A DNA stretch of 64,000 bases from CBDAPI01 sp965248635 (lineage in GTDB: Bacteria; Acidobacteriota; UBA6911; RPQK01; CBDAPI01). This document shows positions 45,778 to 54,452 of this stretch, piece after piece (position 1 is the first letter of the stretch; each line of letters opens with the position of its first letter). The stretch is from contig OZ252114.1 in assembly GCA_965248635.1 (NCBI GenBank), positions 4,340,001 through 4,404,000 on the forward strand, given 5' to 3'. The translations under genes and the position numbers were made by a program. A model generated the notes under the pieces. It had not been told where the DNA came from, did no database searches, and saw nothing but the letters and a program-made list of their open reading frames with translations.

Positions 45778-46935
45778 TTACTGTCTTCTCACGCCCCGGG
45801 TCCGCTGGCCGTCTCCTTCGACCTCCGACCGGGTCTCCTGGTACCGACGAATGGTCTCGAGCCGGCCGGAACTGTTGGGAGCCTGCACCTGGAATTCCGT
45901 ACTCACTTCACCCCCTTCGCCCTGCCTTGAGGATGAGACGATCCTCTCCAGCAACTGCATTCGCCCGTTGCCCTGGTTCCGGACTTCCACATCCTGGACC
46001 ATCTGGACAACGCCATCCGGGTCGCCCGTCTGGGTCAAGCTCACCCGTTCGGAAAGCTGTAGTTTTCCTTCCGGGTTCAGGCTCCGGGTCTCAATCGTAC
46101 GCCGCAGGCCGCCGCCTTTGCTCGCCCACTCCCGGCTGAAGACCACGGCGCTGAGTACCATGCGCCGGTTGCCGTCGGCTCGATACACTTCTTCCTCCGT
46201 TCGGACTTCTTCCCCGACGGTCCGGGTGACGGCAGTCCGCTGCTCAAGGGCTTTCCAATCGCGATTGATGTCGATGGTGTAGTGGACCAGCTCGAAGTCG
46301 ACCGTGCCGTCTGACTGGCGGCGCTCTCTCTGAACGAACTGCTCGACGGGCAGCAGGCGGGAGGAGCTTCCACGCGGCATAGGGTAGACGACCGTACCGC
46401 CATAGGGGGTGTGTCCGCCACCATTCGGCGCTTCTACCCCGCATGGAGACGCCCTCTGCACTTCGAATTCGTTTTCCCCCTTCAAGACGACTCTCTGGGT
46501 TTCCTCGACCTGGACCTGCAGGCGACCATTCACATCCGGCTGAGAGATCTTCCTGGTCGACTCTTCGCTGCCGTCTTCTCGGACATGCCGGGTCTCGTCA
46601 GTCAGGCGCACCAGGTGCCGCCGGCCGTATCCGTCATCGCGATACGCCCGGATTACGGTTCGGGTTGTCCGGGGGTCGACCTGAACGGTCTCCTCCTCCA
46701 AGTAGACCTCGGGGGCGTCCGCCAGTTCAGGGGGATAGGTCTCCAGCCTGTGGAGACGATAGGCAGAGAACCGCATGCCTTCCAGAGAAGGCCGGTTCCC
46801 CAGCCACTCGTCACTGACGCGGTAGCTCTTCTCTGCCTCCTCTTCCTGCTTGCTCTGTGGTGAGGAGGCCACGACTCCGGGGACATGCATCAGGGAGAGC
46901 AAACATACCGACGGACCAACAGTTCGGATCATCAT
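45778..46935 (-). CDS. Exported beta-rich protein of unknown function
   Basis: I prefer the start at 46935 (M-M-I-R-T-V-G-P), which gives a 385-residue protein with a signal peptide (~residues 5-24); a frame extending to 47076 adds a charged, unlikely leader. The body has many alternating T/V/R/E strands (V-R-T-E-E-E-V-Y-R-A-D-G-N-R-R, L-S-E-R-V-S-L-T-Q, E-V-S-T-E-F-Q-V-Q-A-P-N), suggesting repeated beta-hairpins. I recognise no family. It is flanked by the two direct repeats (45530 and 47160), so it may have been moved as cargo. Confidence 0.6.
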   Translation of the reverse strand: MMIRTVGPSVCLLSLMHVPGVVASSPQSKQEEEAEKSYRVSDEWLGNRPSLEGMRFSAYRLHRLETYPPELADAPEVYLEEETVQVDPRTTRTVIRAYRDDGYGRRHLVRLTDETRHVREDGSEESTRKISQPDVNGRLQVQVEETQRVVLKGENEFEVQRASPCGVEAPNGGGHTPYGGTVVYPMPRGSSSRLLPVEQFVQRERRQSDGTVDFELVHYTIDINRDWKALEQRTAVTRTVGEEVRTEEEVYRADGNRRMVLSAVVFSREWASKGGGLRRTIETRSLNPEGKLQLSERVSLTQTGDPDGVVQMVQDVEVRNQGNGRMQLLERIVSSSRQGEGGEVSTEFQVQAPNSSGRLETIRRYQETRSEVEGDGQRTRGVRRQ

Positions 46936-47159
46936 TTGTGGCAAATCTGGAACCGTGACCAGTTTCCTTGAGTTAGGGTTCTTGGCTCTGTGCCTATGGA
47001 ATTCTAAAGCAAAGCGCCGAAAAAGTTTCATCCTCGCCTGAACTTGCGAAAGGCGAAGGGAAAGATGGGAGTACATTGCTTCTCAGGTTGAATCCGAGTG
47101 ACCAGCCCCGTGTTCGTGCATTCGTGATGAGAGATCCGGCAGATTGGTCTGCCTCCTGG

Positions 47160-47272
47160 TCTTGGGTTGGCTTGAGTTGGCTGGAATGGGGTGGAGTAGG
47201 GTTGGCGCGGTTACAATTTTGGTTACAAAACGCTGATTTTGGGCTTGCGAGGAAGACGGCTATCTTCGTAAG
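47160..47272. repeat. Direct repeat, copy 2
   Basis: Second copy of the repeat at 45530-45646, same orientation. It codes in one frame for the same W-L-E-W-G-G-V-G-L-A-R-L-Q-F-W-L-Q-N peptide. The IS481 element starts 34 bases later. Confidence 0.75.
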
Positions 47273-47305
47273 TTGTTTGCCCTTCCCGAGAGATGGGTAA
47301 CACTT

Positions 47306-48544
47306 CATTCCGGAGACATGGGTGACACTTTCTCCCATTTGCGGGGGAAAGTGGTTATGCCATGGAAGGAGTGTCACATCGTGGAAGAGCGACTTCGATT
47401 CATTGCCCGGCTATTGGACGGAGAGAAGATGGCTGGACTATGCCGTGAGTTCGGGATCTCTCGCAAGACGGGCTACAAGATCTACAACCGCTACAAGGAT
47501 TGCGGGATCGATGGGCTAACGGACCGCAGTCGGCGTCCGTATCGTCACGCTAATCAGCTTCCGATGCAGATCGAGAAGCTCATCGTGAATCTCAAGAAGG
47601 AGTTTCCGCACTGGGGAGCTCCCAAGATCCGAGAACGACTTCGACGGGTGTTTCCCGACGTCCACCGTCCCGCCATCAGTACAGTGCATGCCGTGCTGGA
47701 TCGAAACGGCTTGGTGAAGCGCAGGAAGAGGCGAAGATACAAAGCTCAGGGAACAGCGCTGTCGCGAGCGACAGCGCCCAACAAGCTGTGGTGTGCCGAC
47801 TACAAGGGCGAGTTCATGCTGACTGATCGCAGGTATTGTTATCCGCTGACGGTTACGGATTATGCCAGCCGCTATCTGATTACCTGTGATGCCCTCTCAA
47901 CGACCAAGGAAGTCTATGCCTTCAGCGTTTTTGAGCGAGCTTTCAAGGACTTCGGATTACCTAGCGCGATCCGCACCGACAACGGGATCCCCTTTGCCTG
48001 TGGCAATGCTCTGTATGGTCTGAGCAAGCTTTCGGTGTGGTGGCTGCGGCTGGGCATCAACATTGAGCGGATCAAGCCTGGCCATCCCGAGCAGAATGGT
48101 CGGCATGAGCGCATGCATCTGACTTTGAAAAACGAGGCGACCAGGCCCGCTGCGGACAACTTTCTGCAGCAGCAGGCCCGCTTTGACGACTTTATCAACT
48201 ACTTTCAACCGGCAACGACCGCACCAGGCTTTGCAGATGAGGGTGCCGGCCGATCTCTAGACCAAATCGACCACACCCTACACAGGACTGGCAGAGCTCA
48301 GCTACCCAATGCATGACCGCGCTGTTACAGTCACTCAATGTGGACGGGTCTGCTACAACCGTCAGAAGATCAATCTCAGTCGAGCATTTGCCGGTCAGAC
48401 AGTGGGAGTTAAGCAGGTCGCTGACAAGGTCTGGCTGGTCAGCTTCATGCAATTTGACCTGGGCTACTTCGATCTGGAGACGTGCAGACTGGAACCGATC
48501 GAGAACCCCTTTGCTGCAAAAGTGTTACCTATGTGTCCGGAATG
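47306..48544 (+). mobile_element. IS481-family insertion sequence, 1239 bp
   Basis: Bounded by 26-bp imperfect inverted repeats: CATTCCGGAGACATGGGTGA at the left (47306) and, reverse-complemented, CATTCCGGACACATAGGTAA at the right (48544). It contains one transposase whose end is frameshifted. The right end lies 13 bases from a tRNA-Arg 3' half. No target duplication is obvious. Confidence 0.8.
47357..48316 (+). CDS. IS481-family DDE transposase, C-terminus frameshifted
   Basis: Start at ATG 47357 (M-P-W-K-E-C). An N-terminal helix-turn-helix (L-C-R-E-F-G-I-S-R-K-T-G-Y-K) precedes the rve catalytic core with Asp in W-C-A-D-Y-K-G-E-F, Asp in I-R-T-D-N-G-I-P-F and Glu in H-P-E-Q-N-G-R-H-E-R. 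The family then reads F-N-R-Q-R-P-H-Q-A-L; here the frame slips near 48205, and the expected tail (R-P-H-Q-A-L-Q-M-R-V-P-A-D-L) lies in another frame with a stop soon after, continuing to ~48535. The enzyme is probably inactive. Confidence 0.88.
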   Translation: MPWKECHIVEERLRFIARLLDGEKMAGLCREFGISRKTGYKIYNRYKDCGIDGLTDRSRRPYRHANQLPMQIEKLIVNLKKEFPHWGAPKIRERLRRVFPDVHRPAISTVHAVLDRNGLVKRRKRRRYKAQGTALSRATAPNKLWCADYKGEFMLTDRRYCYPLTVTDYASRYLITCDALSTTKEVYAFSVFERAFKDFGLPSAIRTDNGIPFACGNALYGLSKLSVWWLRLGINIERIKPGHPEQNGRHERMHLTLKNEATRPAADNFLQQQARFDDFINYFQPATTAPGFADEGAGRSLDQIDHTLHRTGRAQLPNA

Positions 48545-48557
48545 GACCGTTGATGAC

Positions 48558-48621
<64 letters not shown>

Positions 48622-48710
48622 ATTCGTTACGAAACGTTTATAAACAAACGGGTTAGACCGGGTTCTCCGTCAAACCAAAATGTGAATCGTGACGAATCGT
48701 TTAGCTTTGG

Positions 48711-48734
48711 AGCGGGTGACAAACGGGTGACAAC
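48711..48734. repeat. Short direct repeat, copy 1 (GCGGGTGACAAACGGGTGA)
   Basis: This 19-bp sequence (48713-48731) recurs exactly at 59151-59169, in the same orientation, 10.4 kb away. Both copies lie close to tRNA-Arg-like sequence. It may be an attachment-site core or an integrase-gene tail left by integrated elements. Confidence 0.6.
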
Positions 48735-48813
48735 TTTGGACGACCCTCTGGCAGACCTGTCAATCCCTCATGCTGGTACCCTGACCCATCGGAGACAAGG
48801 CGACCGAGTACGA

Positions 48814-51800
48814 CTACGGGCAGTTCACATCATGTGAAACGTTGGCTCCGCGATCGATCAGTGTCTGCAGGTTTGCACAATCGCCGGTGTTCAACGGGTT
48901 GGAACTCAAGTCTATGAAATCCCCTGCGCCCAGACCTGGATTGGCGACAAGGGGAGCAATATCATTGATGGAGTTGAGGTGTAACTCAAGCTCCCTCAGT
49001 CGAGTCAGTCCCGCCAGAGCCGTGAGGTCGCTGATGGCGTTCTCGTGCAGACTAAGTCCCCTCAGTCGAGTCAGTCCCCCCAGGGGACTAATGTCGCTGA
49101 TGGCTTTGCCCATGAGAATTAGGCGCGTCAGCTGCGTCAACCCCTCCAGAGGACCAATATCACTGATGGAGTTGAGGTGTAACTCAAGCTCCGTCAGCTG
49201 CGTCAATCCTCCCAGAGGAGTGATGTCGCTGATGGCGTTCTCGTGCAGACTAAGTCCCCTCAGTCGAGTCAGTCCCGCCAGAGCCGTGAGGTTGCTGATG
49301 GAGTTGTGGTGTAGATCCAGTAGAATGAGCTGGGTCAATCCCGCCAGAGGAGTGATGTCGCTAATGGAGTCTCCAACGAGCCCAAGTAACCTCAGTCGAG
49401 TCAATCCCGCCAGGGGACTAATGTCGCTTATGAGGTTGTCCTCCACAACAAGAAACGTGAGGTTTTTCAAGCCCTCCAGGGGACCAATGTCGCTGATGGA
49501 GTTGCCCATGAGAATTAGGAGCGTCAGCTCCCTCAACCCCTCCAGAGGACCAATATCACTGATGGGGTTGCCATCTAGCGTAAGTAGCGTCAGGTTTGAG
49601 AGTGACTCAAGACCGTTTAAACTCTGAATGTTTCGGGAAGAGGCATCCAAAAGAGTGAGTGTTTGAGCAAGGGCCACGGTCAACGGATCGGCTGGCCCGA
49701 TCCCGAGTTGATCCCTTACAGCCGCCTCCAAGTTAGGATCTTCGAACTCAGGGACACTGGGTTGAGAGTCTGTTTCCGTCACGGTGCCGATAAGCGGAAG
49801 GTCGGCCTGGCACCCTGCCGGGGTGGCAGGATCACAGGTCAGGTCGCAAGTCACGCCATTAGGGCACTGGGCGGTACAGATTCCCGGTGCCGAGCAGCTC
49901 ACGGTACATCCTGTTTCATTTAAAAAATCGGACTCGAACTCGTCGGGAGCAACGGCTGAGAATGCGTTCCCATTCTGAGTGACCGATAGCGATACCTCCA
50001 CTACCCCCTCATCATCCTCGAAGTCTTTTAAAGTGACTTTCCAAGTGCCGCTGACGTCGGTAGGAGAGGTGGGAGTTTGGTCTGGCAGGATCTCCACTTC
50101 CAAAGTTCCAAACTCGACGTCCCCGTCGTCACGCACACCCGCAAACAAGCCGGTCCCAACACGGGACTCTCCCTCGGCACTCCACCAGGACCCACTGATG
50201 ATGCCAGCGCCATCCAATGGCAAGATTCCAGCGAATTGAAAGTTAATGAACCAGTGCTCCTCCCAGGTGCTGTTTAACGGGTCATTACAGGTCATCGATT
50301 GCAATTGATCAAAAATAACCGTCCCTTCCACCCGAGCACTCGAAGCGGGCTGACCGGGTGGTGGGTTGATCGCGTCCGGATCGTAGCGGCCGATCACTTC
50401 CACAATGGAGATCTGGCCCTCACCTAACGCATTCTCAGCGATCAGAACCGCTTCATTCCCCAGGGAGCTGCCCGGCGGAAGAAGAGTGATATCCGGAATT
50501 ACCACACTGCTCTCTGCAAGCCACAGAGTCATCAAGCCCGTCGAGGGAACCAGCAGCTTGATCTGACTGGCTTCCCGCTCTTCCTCGGGGAAGAAGAACG
50601 TCTCGATCACCAGCAGATGAAAGGCATCAGGACAACTTATGCCCGATCGATAGAATCCCAGCAGCTGGCCCGGCTCCGAGAGTCCCTCGGCAATCGTGCG
50701 GACCTCTCCCGTCAGCCGGTCAATCTCCAGGACCTCTCCCGTCGAAGCCTGGGAGATGTACACATTCCCAATACACCGATCCACCGCAATCCCCGTCGGG
50801 GTCAACCCGGCCGCAAGCTGCCTGCCTCCTGATGGAATCTCCACCTCTACAAGCCCTGCACCCGTCAGTCCCTGGTTGAGTTGCGAAGCCGCTACCACCG
50901 ATACCTGATCCGCCTCCGCCACCAGCAGATCTCCACTCACCGGATCGATAACCAGGGAGTTGGGTCCGTTCAGACCCGTTGCCACCTCCAGGGGGTCGCC
51001 GGTCTCGGGATCCAGCCTTCGAATGCTCCCCGAGGTGCGCCCCGCCAGCAGCAAGTACTCCTTCCCGTCCACTGCCAGGTAAGAGATCATCTTCGGTATG
51101 TCGTCATTGAACAGAGCCACCGACTGCGGCGGGTCATCCGTCACATCAAAAATCGTTGACTGCTCGCTTCCCTGCACACTCTTGGTGGCTGCCCCGGCCG
51201 GAACGGCAACTGCCGAAAGCTCCGATGTGTAGAGTCGATCCAATCCCGCCAGGTAAGCCACCGACTGCACCACACCCAGTCCCCCAACCAGCAGCGTCTT
51301 GGTCTGTACATCCACACTGGCTCCAGCCGTCTGGTTGTCCGCCATGGCCATGATCGTCACCGGCAGTGGCATCGGAACGACCGCCGGGGACGTGTACAGT
51401 CCCGTCCCGCTGATCATTCCTGCCTCGACACTTCCTCCCGGTTGTCCATTGACCCCCCACATCGGGACCGTCATCGATCCCTCCAGCTCGAACTGCTGCA
51501 CCTGTGCAGGAGCCAGTACCGCCAGCGGCGGTGTGACTCCAATCTGTTCAATCCCCATATCCGGCTCGAAACTCTCCGGCACCGGCTGCGGCGGGACATT
51601 GGCAAAGACCGTAGCACTCCCGAAGATGGCCGTCAGGTACACCGGGACATCACTCTCGATCCACAGCATCCCTCCGTTCTGTCCGGCCGCGCCCGGAATC
51701 AGGTCCGTCAGCGGAGCACTGATTCTCTCTCGCGGCTGCAGCGTCGTCGTAAACGTCCCCAGTATCTCGCCTTCCTTGGTCAGGGCCACCACTCTCACAT

Positions 51801-52971
51801 TGGCTGCCAGCGCCCCCGCATTGAGGATCGCCAGTCCCGTAAAGAACGGTGCAGCCGTCCCCAGGTGCGAGATCAGTGCTCTTCGGCTTCCTTCCCTCAC
51901 ACTCGACACCGAGGCAATCGTTCCCAGGGACGGAATCGAGTAGGAGATCGATCCATTGATTGCCTGTGAGGTCGATTCCACCTTCAGCCAGCCTTCCAGT
52001 GTTGTCTTGCCACTGAATCCGAAGATCTCCTCCAGATCGGCTCTGGTGATCTCTCCCGGGTCCAGGGTCACCACCACCGGGTTGTTCTGGACTTCATCGG
52101 CATAGATGTCTCCATTTTCCCGAAAGGCCGTCATGGTCACGATGGCGGCCTCTTCTGAGAAGTTTCCGATGATGGCTTCGGTGGTGAAGATGCCGAGCAC
52201 GGCCAGTTGCGGGAAAAACAGGGTAGTGAGGAGTTCACTGGCAGGACGGGCATTGAGTCCCAGGAGGTCTTCTCCCTCCTTGCCCACCAGTTCAAAGCCA
52301 GCAATCTCCACATTGGAGTCGGCGATCAGGTAGGCTTCCGAAGCAATCTCACCGGCGGCTTCCACACCCTCAAAGAACTCCTCCAAATTCAACTCCACGA
52401 TCCCTTTGGCGGCAATCTCCAGGCTCCTGGTCTTGACCGACTCCGGGGTGACCAGAGACAGCTCAACCGAGGCGGTACCCGGTCCATTCGGATTGAGAAG
52501 GAACGCTGTAGTCGAAAACCCTTGATCGACTCGCACGTCCTGAAAGATCAGGCGTGAGTCTGGAACCGGCAGGTCGGCTCCATCCAGAAAGGAGATGTCG
52601 AAATCCAGAATCTGAAAGAACCCGGTCAGGTCATCGGCCTCACTGGTCGCTTCAACCCAGCCGATGGCTTCCGGATCCATGCCGGACCCGAAGATGCCGA
52701 TGGTCACTTCAGCAAACTGCTGGCCCGGTGGGATATCGAAGGAAGCCGGATTGGTGAAGGCTCCCTGGGGCTGCGGTCCTGCCTCGCTATCCGAGGTCGA
52801 GGAGGCGCCTTCTCCGGCCAGTACCTGTCCGTTGACCCCGTAGGCGGTGAAGATCACCGTCGCGATCTCGTCACCGGGGTTGACGATGGCGATTCCGATC
52901 AGGTCTTCGGGGGCGAAGGAGAGACGCGGGAAGATCAGGGTACTGGAGGCTTCGAGACTGGTACCCAGCAC
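48814..52971 (-). CDS. Giant exported beta-propeller / internalin-like leucine-rich repeat protein
   Basis: 1385 residues from a GTG at 52971. A better start is the ATG at 53011 (GGAAGGA upstream), one frame off: a 1-base indel would give a complete signal peptide (S-V-V-L-L-S-L-V-G-F-W-V-V-L). Residues ~1-470 are repeated beta-sandwich units (L-I-F-P-R-L-S/L-F-F-P-Q-L). Residues ~580-860 are an NHL-like propeller, then a Cys-rich linker (~1060-1110), and ~10 leucine-rich repeats of 22 residues (L-x-x-L-x-x-L-x-L-x-x-N-x-I-S-D-I-x-P-L). It is probably a surface adhesion or recognition protein. I see no C-terminal sorting signal. Confidence 0.82.
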   Translation of the reverse strand: MLGTSLEASSTLIFPRLSFAPEDLIGIAIVNPGDEIATVIFTAYGVNGQVLAGEGASSTSDSEAGPQPQGAFTNPASFDIPPGQQFAEVTIGIFGSGMDPEAIGWVEATSEADDLTGFFQILDFDISFLDGADLPVPDSRLIFQDVRVDQGFSTTAFLLNPNGPGTASVELSLVTPESVKTRSLEIAAKGIVELNLEEFFEGVEAAGEIASEAYLIADSNVEIAGFELVGKEGEDLLGLNARPASELLTTLFFPQLAVLGIFTTEAIIGNFSEEAAIVTMTAFRENGDIYADEVQNNPVVVTLDPGEITRADLEEIFGFSGKTTLEGWLKVESTSQAINGSISYSIPSLGTIASVSSVREGSRRALISHLGTAAPFFTGLAILNAGALAANVRVVALTKEGEILGTFTTTLQPRERISAPLTDLIPGAAGQNGGMLWIESDVPVYLTAIFGSATVFANVPPQPVPESFEPDMGIEQIGVTPPLAVLAPAQVQQFELEGSMTVPMWGVNGQPGGSVEAGMISGTGLYTSPAVVPMPLPVTIMAMADNQTAGASVDVQTKTLLVGGLGVVQSVAYLAGLDRLYTSELSAVAVPAGAATKSVQGSEQSTIFDVTDDPPQSVALFNDDIPKMISYLAVDGKEYLLLAGRTSGSIRRLDPETGDPLEVATGLNGPNSLVIDPVSGDLLVAEADQVSVVAASQLNQGLTGAGLVEVEIPSGGRQLAAGLTPTGIAVDRCIGNVYISQASTGEVLEIDRLTGEVRTIAEGLSEPGQLLGFYRSGISCPDAFHLLVIETFFFPEEEREASQIKLLVPSTGLMTLWLAESSVVIPDITLLPPGSSLGNEAVLIAENALGEGQISIVEVIGRYDPDAINPPPGQPASSARVEGTVIFDQLQSMTCNDPLNSTWEEHWFINFQFAGILPLDGAGIISGSWWSAEGESRVGTGLFAGVRDDGDVEFGTLEVEILPDQTPTSPTDVSGTWKVTLKDFEDDEGVVEVSLSVTQNGNAFSAVAPDEFESDFLNETGCTVSCSAPGICTAQCPNGVTCDLTCDPATPAGCQADLPLIGTVTETDSQPSVPEFEDPNLEAAVRDQLGIGPADPLTVALAQTLTLLDASSRNIQSLNGLESLSNLTLLTLDGNPISDIGPLEGLRELTLLILMGNSISDIGPLEGLKNLTFLVVEDNLISDISPLAGLTRLRLLGLVGDSISDITPLAGLTQLILLDLHHNSISNLTALAGLTRLRGLSLHENAISDITPLGGLTQLTELELHLNSISDIGPLEGLTQLTRLILMGKAISDISPLGGLTRLRGLSLHENAISDLTALAGLTRLRELELHLNSINDIAPLVANPGLGAGDFIDLSSNPLNTGDCANLQTLIDRGANVSHDVNCP
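48950..49620. repeat. ~66-bp tandem repeats encoding the LRR region
   Basis: About ten degenerate 66-bp units, each one LRR of the overlapping gene. Some adjacent units are nearly identical, pointing to recent expansion or conversion. The antisense frame through the same region is a by-product. Confidence 0.7.
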
Positions 52972-53011
52972 TACCCAGAAGCCGACCAGAGAGAGCAGTA
53001 CGACACTTCAT

Positions 53012-53623
53012 TGGAGTTCCTTCCGGGGGCCAAGGTTTGGCTAAGCTTTATATGCCAAAGCTGCTTCGATGTAAAGACCGACCGCCTTCCCAGCCCCTAC
53101 ACTACATACATTCGAGGACAGTAATAGTCCCGAATGAAATCTTGTGTGCAGCGCCAACACCCGATTGTGGGTGAAAGGGGAGACCGGGTGTAGTATCCAG
53201 CCCCCCACCCAGTTCAAAGGGGTAGGAATCAGGCAGTTGAAAAGCTGGAAACCCATCTCTTAGTCGAGGAAAACGAACAGAGTGAATCCCTAGGACTCTC
53301 CCCACTTCGTCTCTTCATTAAGTCTCTCTCCTTCAGCAACTTACCGGCCGATTCGATAGAATGGAACTGTCGAGATTGCACGAAAGAAAACAGGCCAGAG
53401 GGGCGGTCAATACGGCAAACAAAACGCTGTGATACATGGCGGCTACATGCGCCTCTACGAACCTGATCAACGCACCCGTGAGGCCAAGATCGTGATTCCC
53501 TTTGAAGCTGGCCTACTCGGCGCCATCGGCGGAGCAAAAATAGACCACAGAGCGGCGTGAGAAGCCGCTTGGGCCGAGCCCGCGTAGTAGAATTTGGGTT
53601 GGACAAACAAATCCAGAACGCTC
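53012..53623. other. Gene-poor interval with a short HGG-type frame
   Basis: Mostly empty. At about 53373-53562 a plus-strand frame without a standard start reads G-G-Q-Y-G-K-Q-N-A-V-I-H-G-G-Y-M-R-L-Y-E-P-D-Q-R, then I-P-F-E-A-G-L-L-G-A-I-G-G-A. The G-G-x-x-G-x-x-N-A-x-x-H-G motif is like phage small-terminase-associated proteins and like the next gene. Confidence 0.4.
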
Positions 53624-54229
53624 ATGACAAAAGCAAATTTGGGATCCCCCGTGGCAAATGTTAGATCTTACGAGCCAGCCCACATCTGCGGAGCCGAAGC
53701 CAAAAGCTCGAAACGCCCCTGTCGCCGCCCAGCCGGTTGGGGAACAGACCATGTTGGGCAGGGTCGTTGCAAGCTACATGGGGGTGTTTCTGGGACTTTG
53801 AAACACGGTTTGTATTCGAAGGTCAAATGGAACACGCTGGGGGACAAAATCCAGAAGCTAAAGGGAGCAGAATCTCTGGATCTCGGCGAAGAGTTAGTCC
53901 TCGCACGAGCCCTTCTTCTTGACTACCTAGACCGAGCCGGGGATGGACCAGAGTTGGATTCGATCAAGAGTCTAATCGATCTGATTGTCAAAACCGTCGG
54001 TCAATCCCACCGAATTCGACAACTCGGTGGCATTTCGAAGATGGTATATGGTCGGGTGTTGGAAGAGATGGCCAAGGTTGTAGTTGAGCACGTTAGGATC
54101 TGTCCAAATTGTGGGCATGACGCGACAATTGAAACCCTCAGAAGAATCGAGGCAGGGTGGGGCATCATTGCCGTTGATGCGTTTGACCCCGTCGCATCGG
54201 GACGTACTCGACCAAGACGGTCTGCCTAA
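53624..54229 (+). CDS. HGG-motif phage-type protein (terminase-small-subunit-associated)
   Basis: Start at 53624 (M-T-K-A-N-L), 201 residues, weak ribosome site. The N-terminal part has a Cys pattern C-x13-C...C-K-L-H-G-G-V-S-G-T-L-K-H-G-L-Y-S, the H-G-G...K-H-G-x-Y-S signature of many short phage proteins beside terminase genes. The middle is helical, and a C-P-N-C-G-H knuckle lies near residue 160. It may bind DNA. It is cytosolic and stands alone next to other phage scraps. Confidence 0.6.
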   Translation: MTKANLGSPVANVRSYEPAHICGAEAKSSKRPCRRPAGWGTDHVGQGRCKLHGGVSGTLKHGLYSKVKWNTLGDKIQKLKGAESLDLGEELVLARALLLDYLDRAGDGPELDSIKSLIDLIVKTVGQSHRIRQLGGISKMVYGRVLEEMAKVVVEHVRICPNCGHDATIETLRRIEAGWGIIAVDAFDPVASGRTRPRRSA

Positions 54230-54452
54230 CACAAGAATCTTTTCACTTCCGCTGCCCAACGACAAACCGCTCAGCTGATCGCCTTGGAAAGACGGCGAGG
54301 ACTCGATCGAGTGGTTCACCAACCAGCCAGCACAGAGGGCGCGACGAGGACCCGTAAGCCATTGACGCGGCAGGGTTAGGTCAATCGAACCCCTTGCCAA
54401 GCGGAGACCGGGGGGCAGACCAAGGTATTGGCCGATTATTGTGCCGCCTTAG
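54230..54452. other. Short spacer to IS1380, nothing recognised
   Basis: No gene or RNA is seen before the left end of the IS1380 element. Confidence 0.4.

Noticed and set aside
47273..47356. Longer N-terminus for the IS481 transposase
   Set aside because: The extension runs across the IS inverted repeat and into the direct repeat; family members begin M-P-W-K-E-C.
48842..49627. 261-residue repetitive plus-strand frame, also considered as a CRISPR array
   Set aside because: The ~66-bp periodicity is fully explained by leucine-rich repeats of the minus-strand gene; there are no constant repeats with unique spacers.
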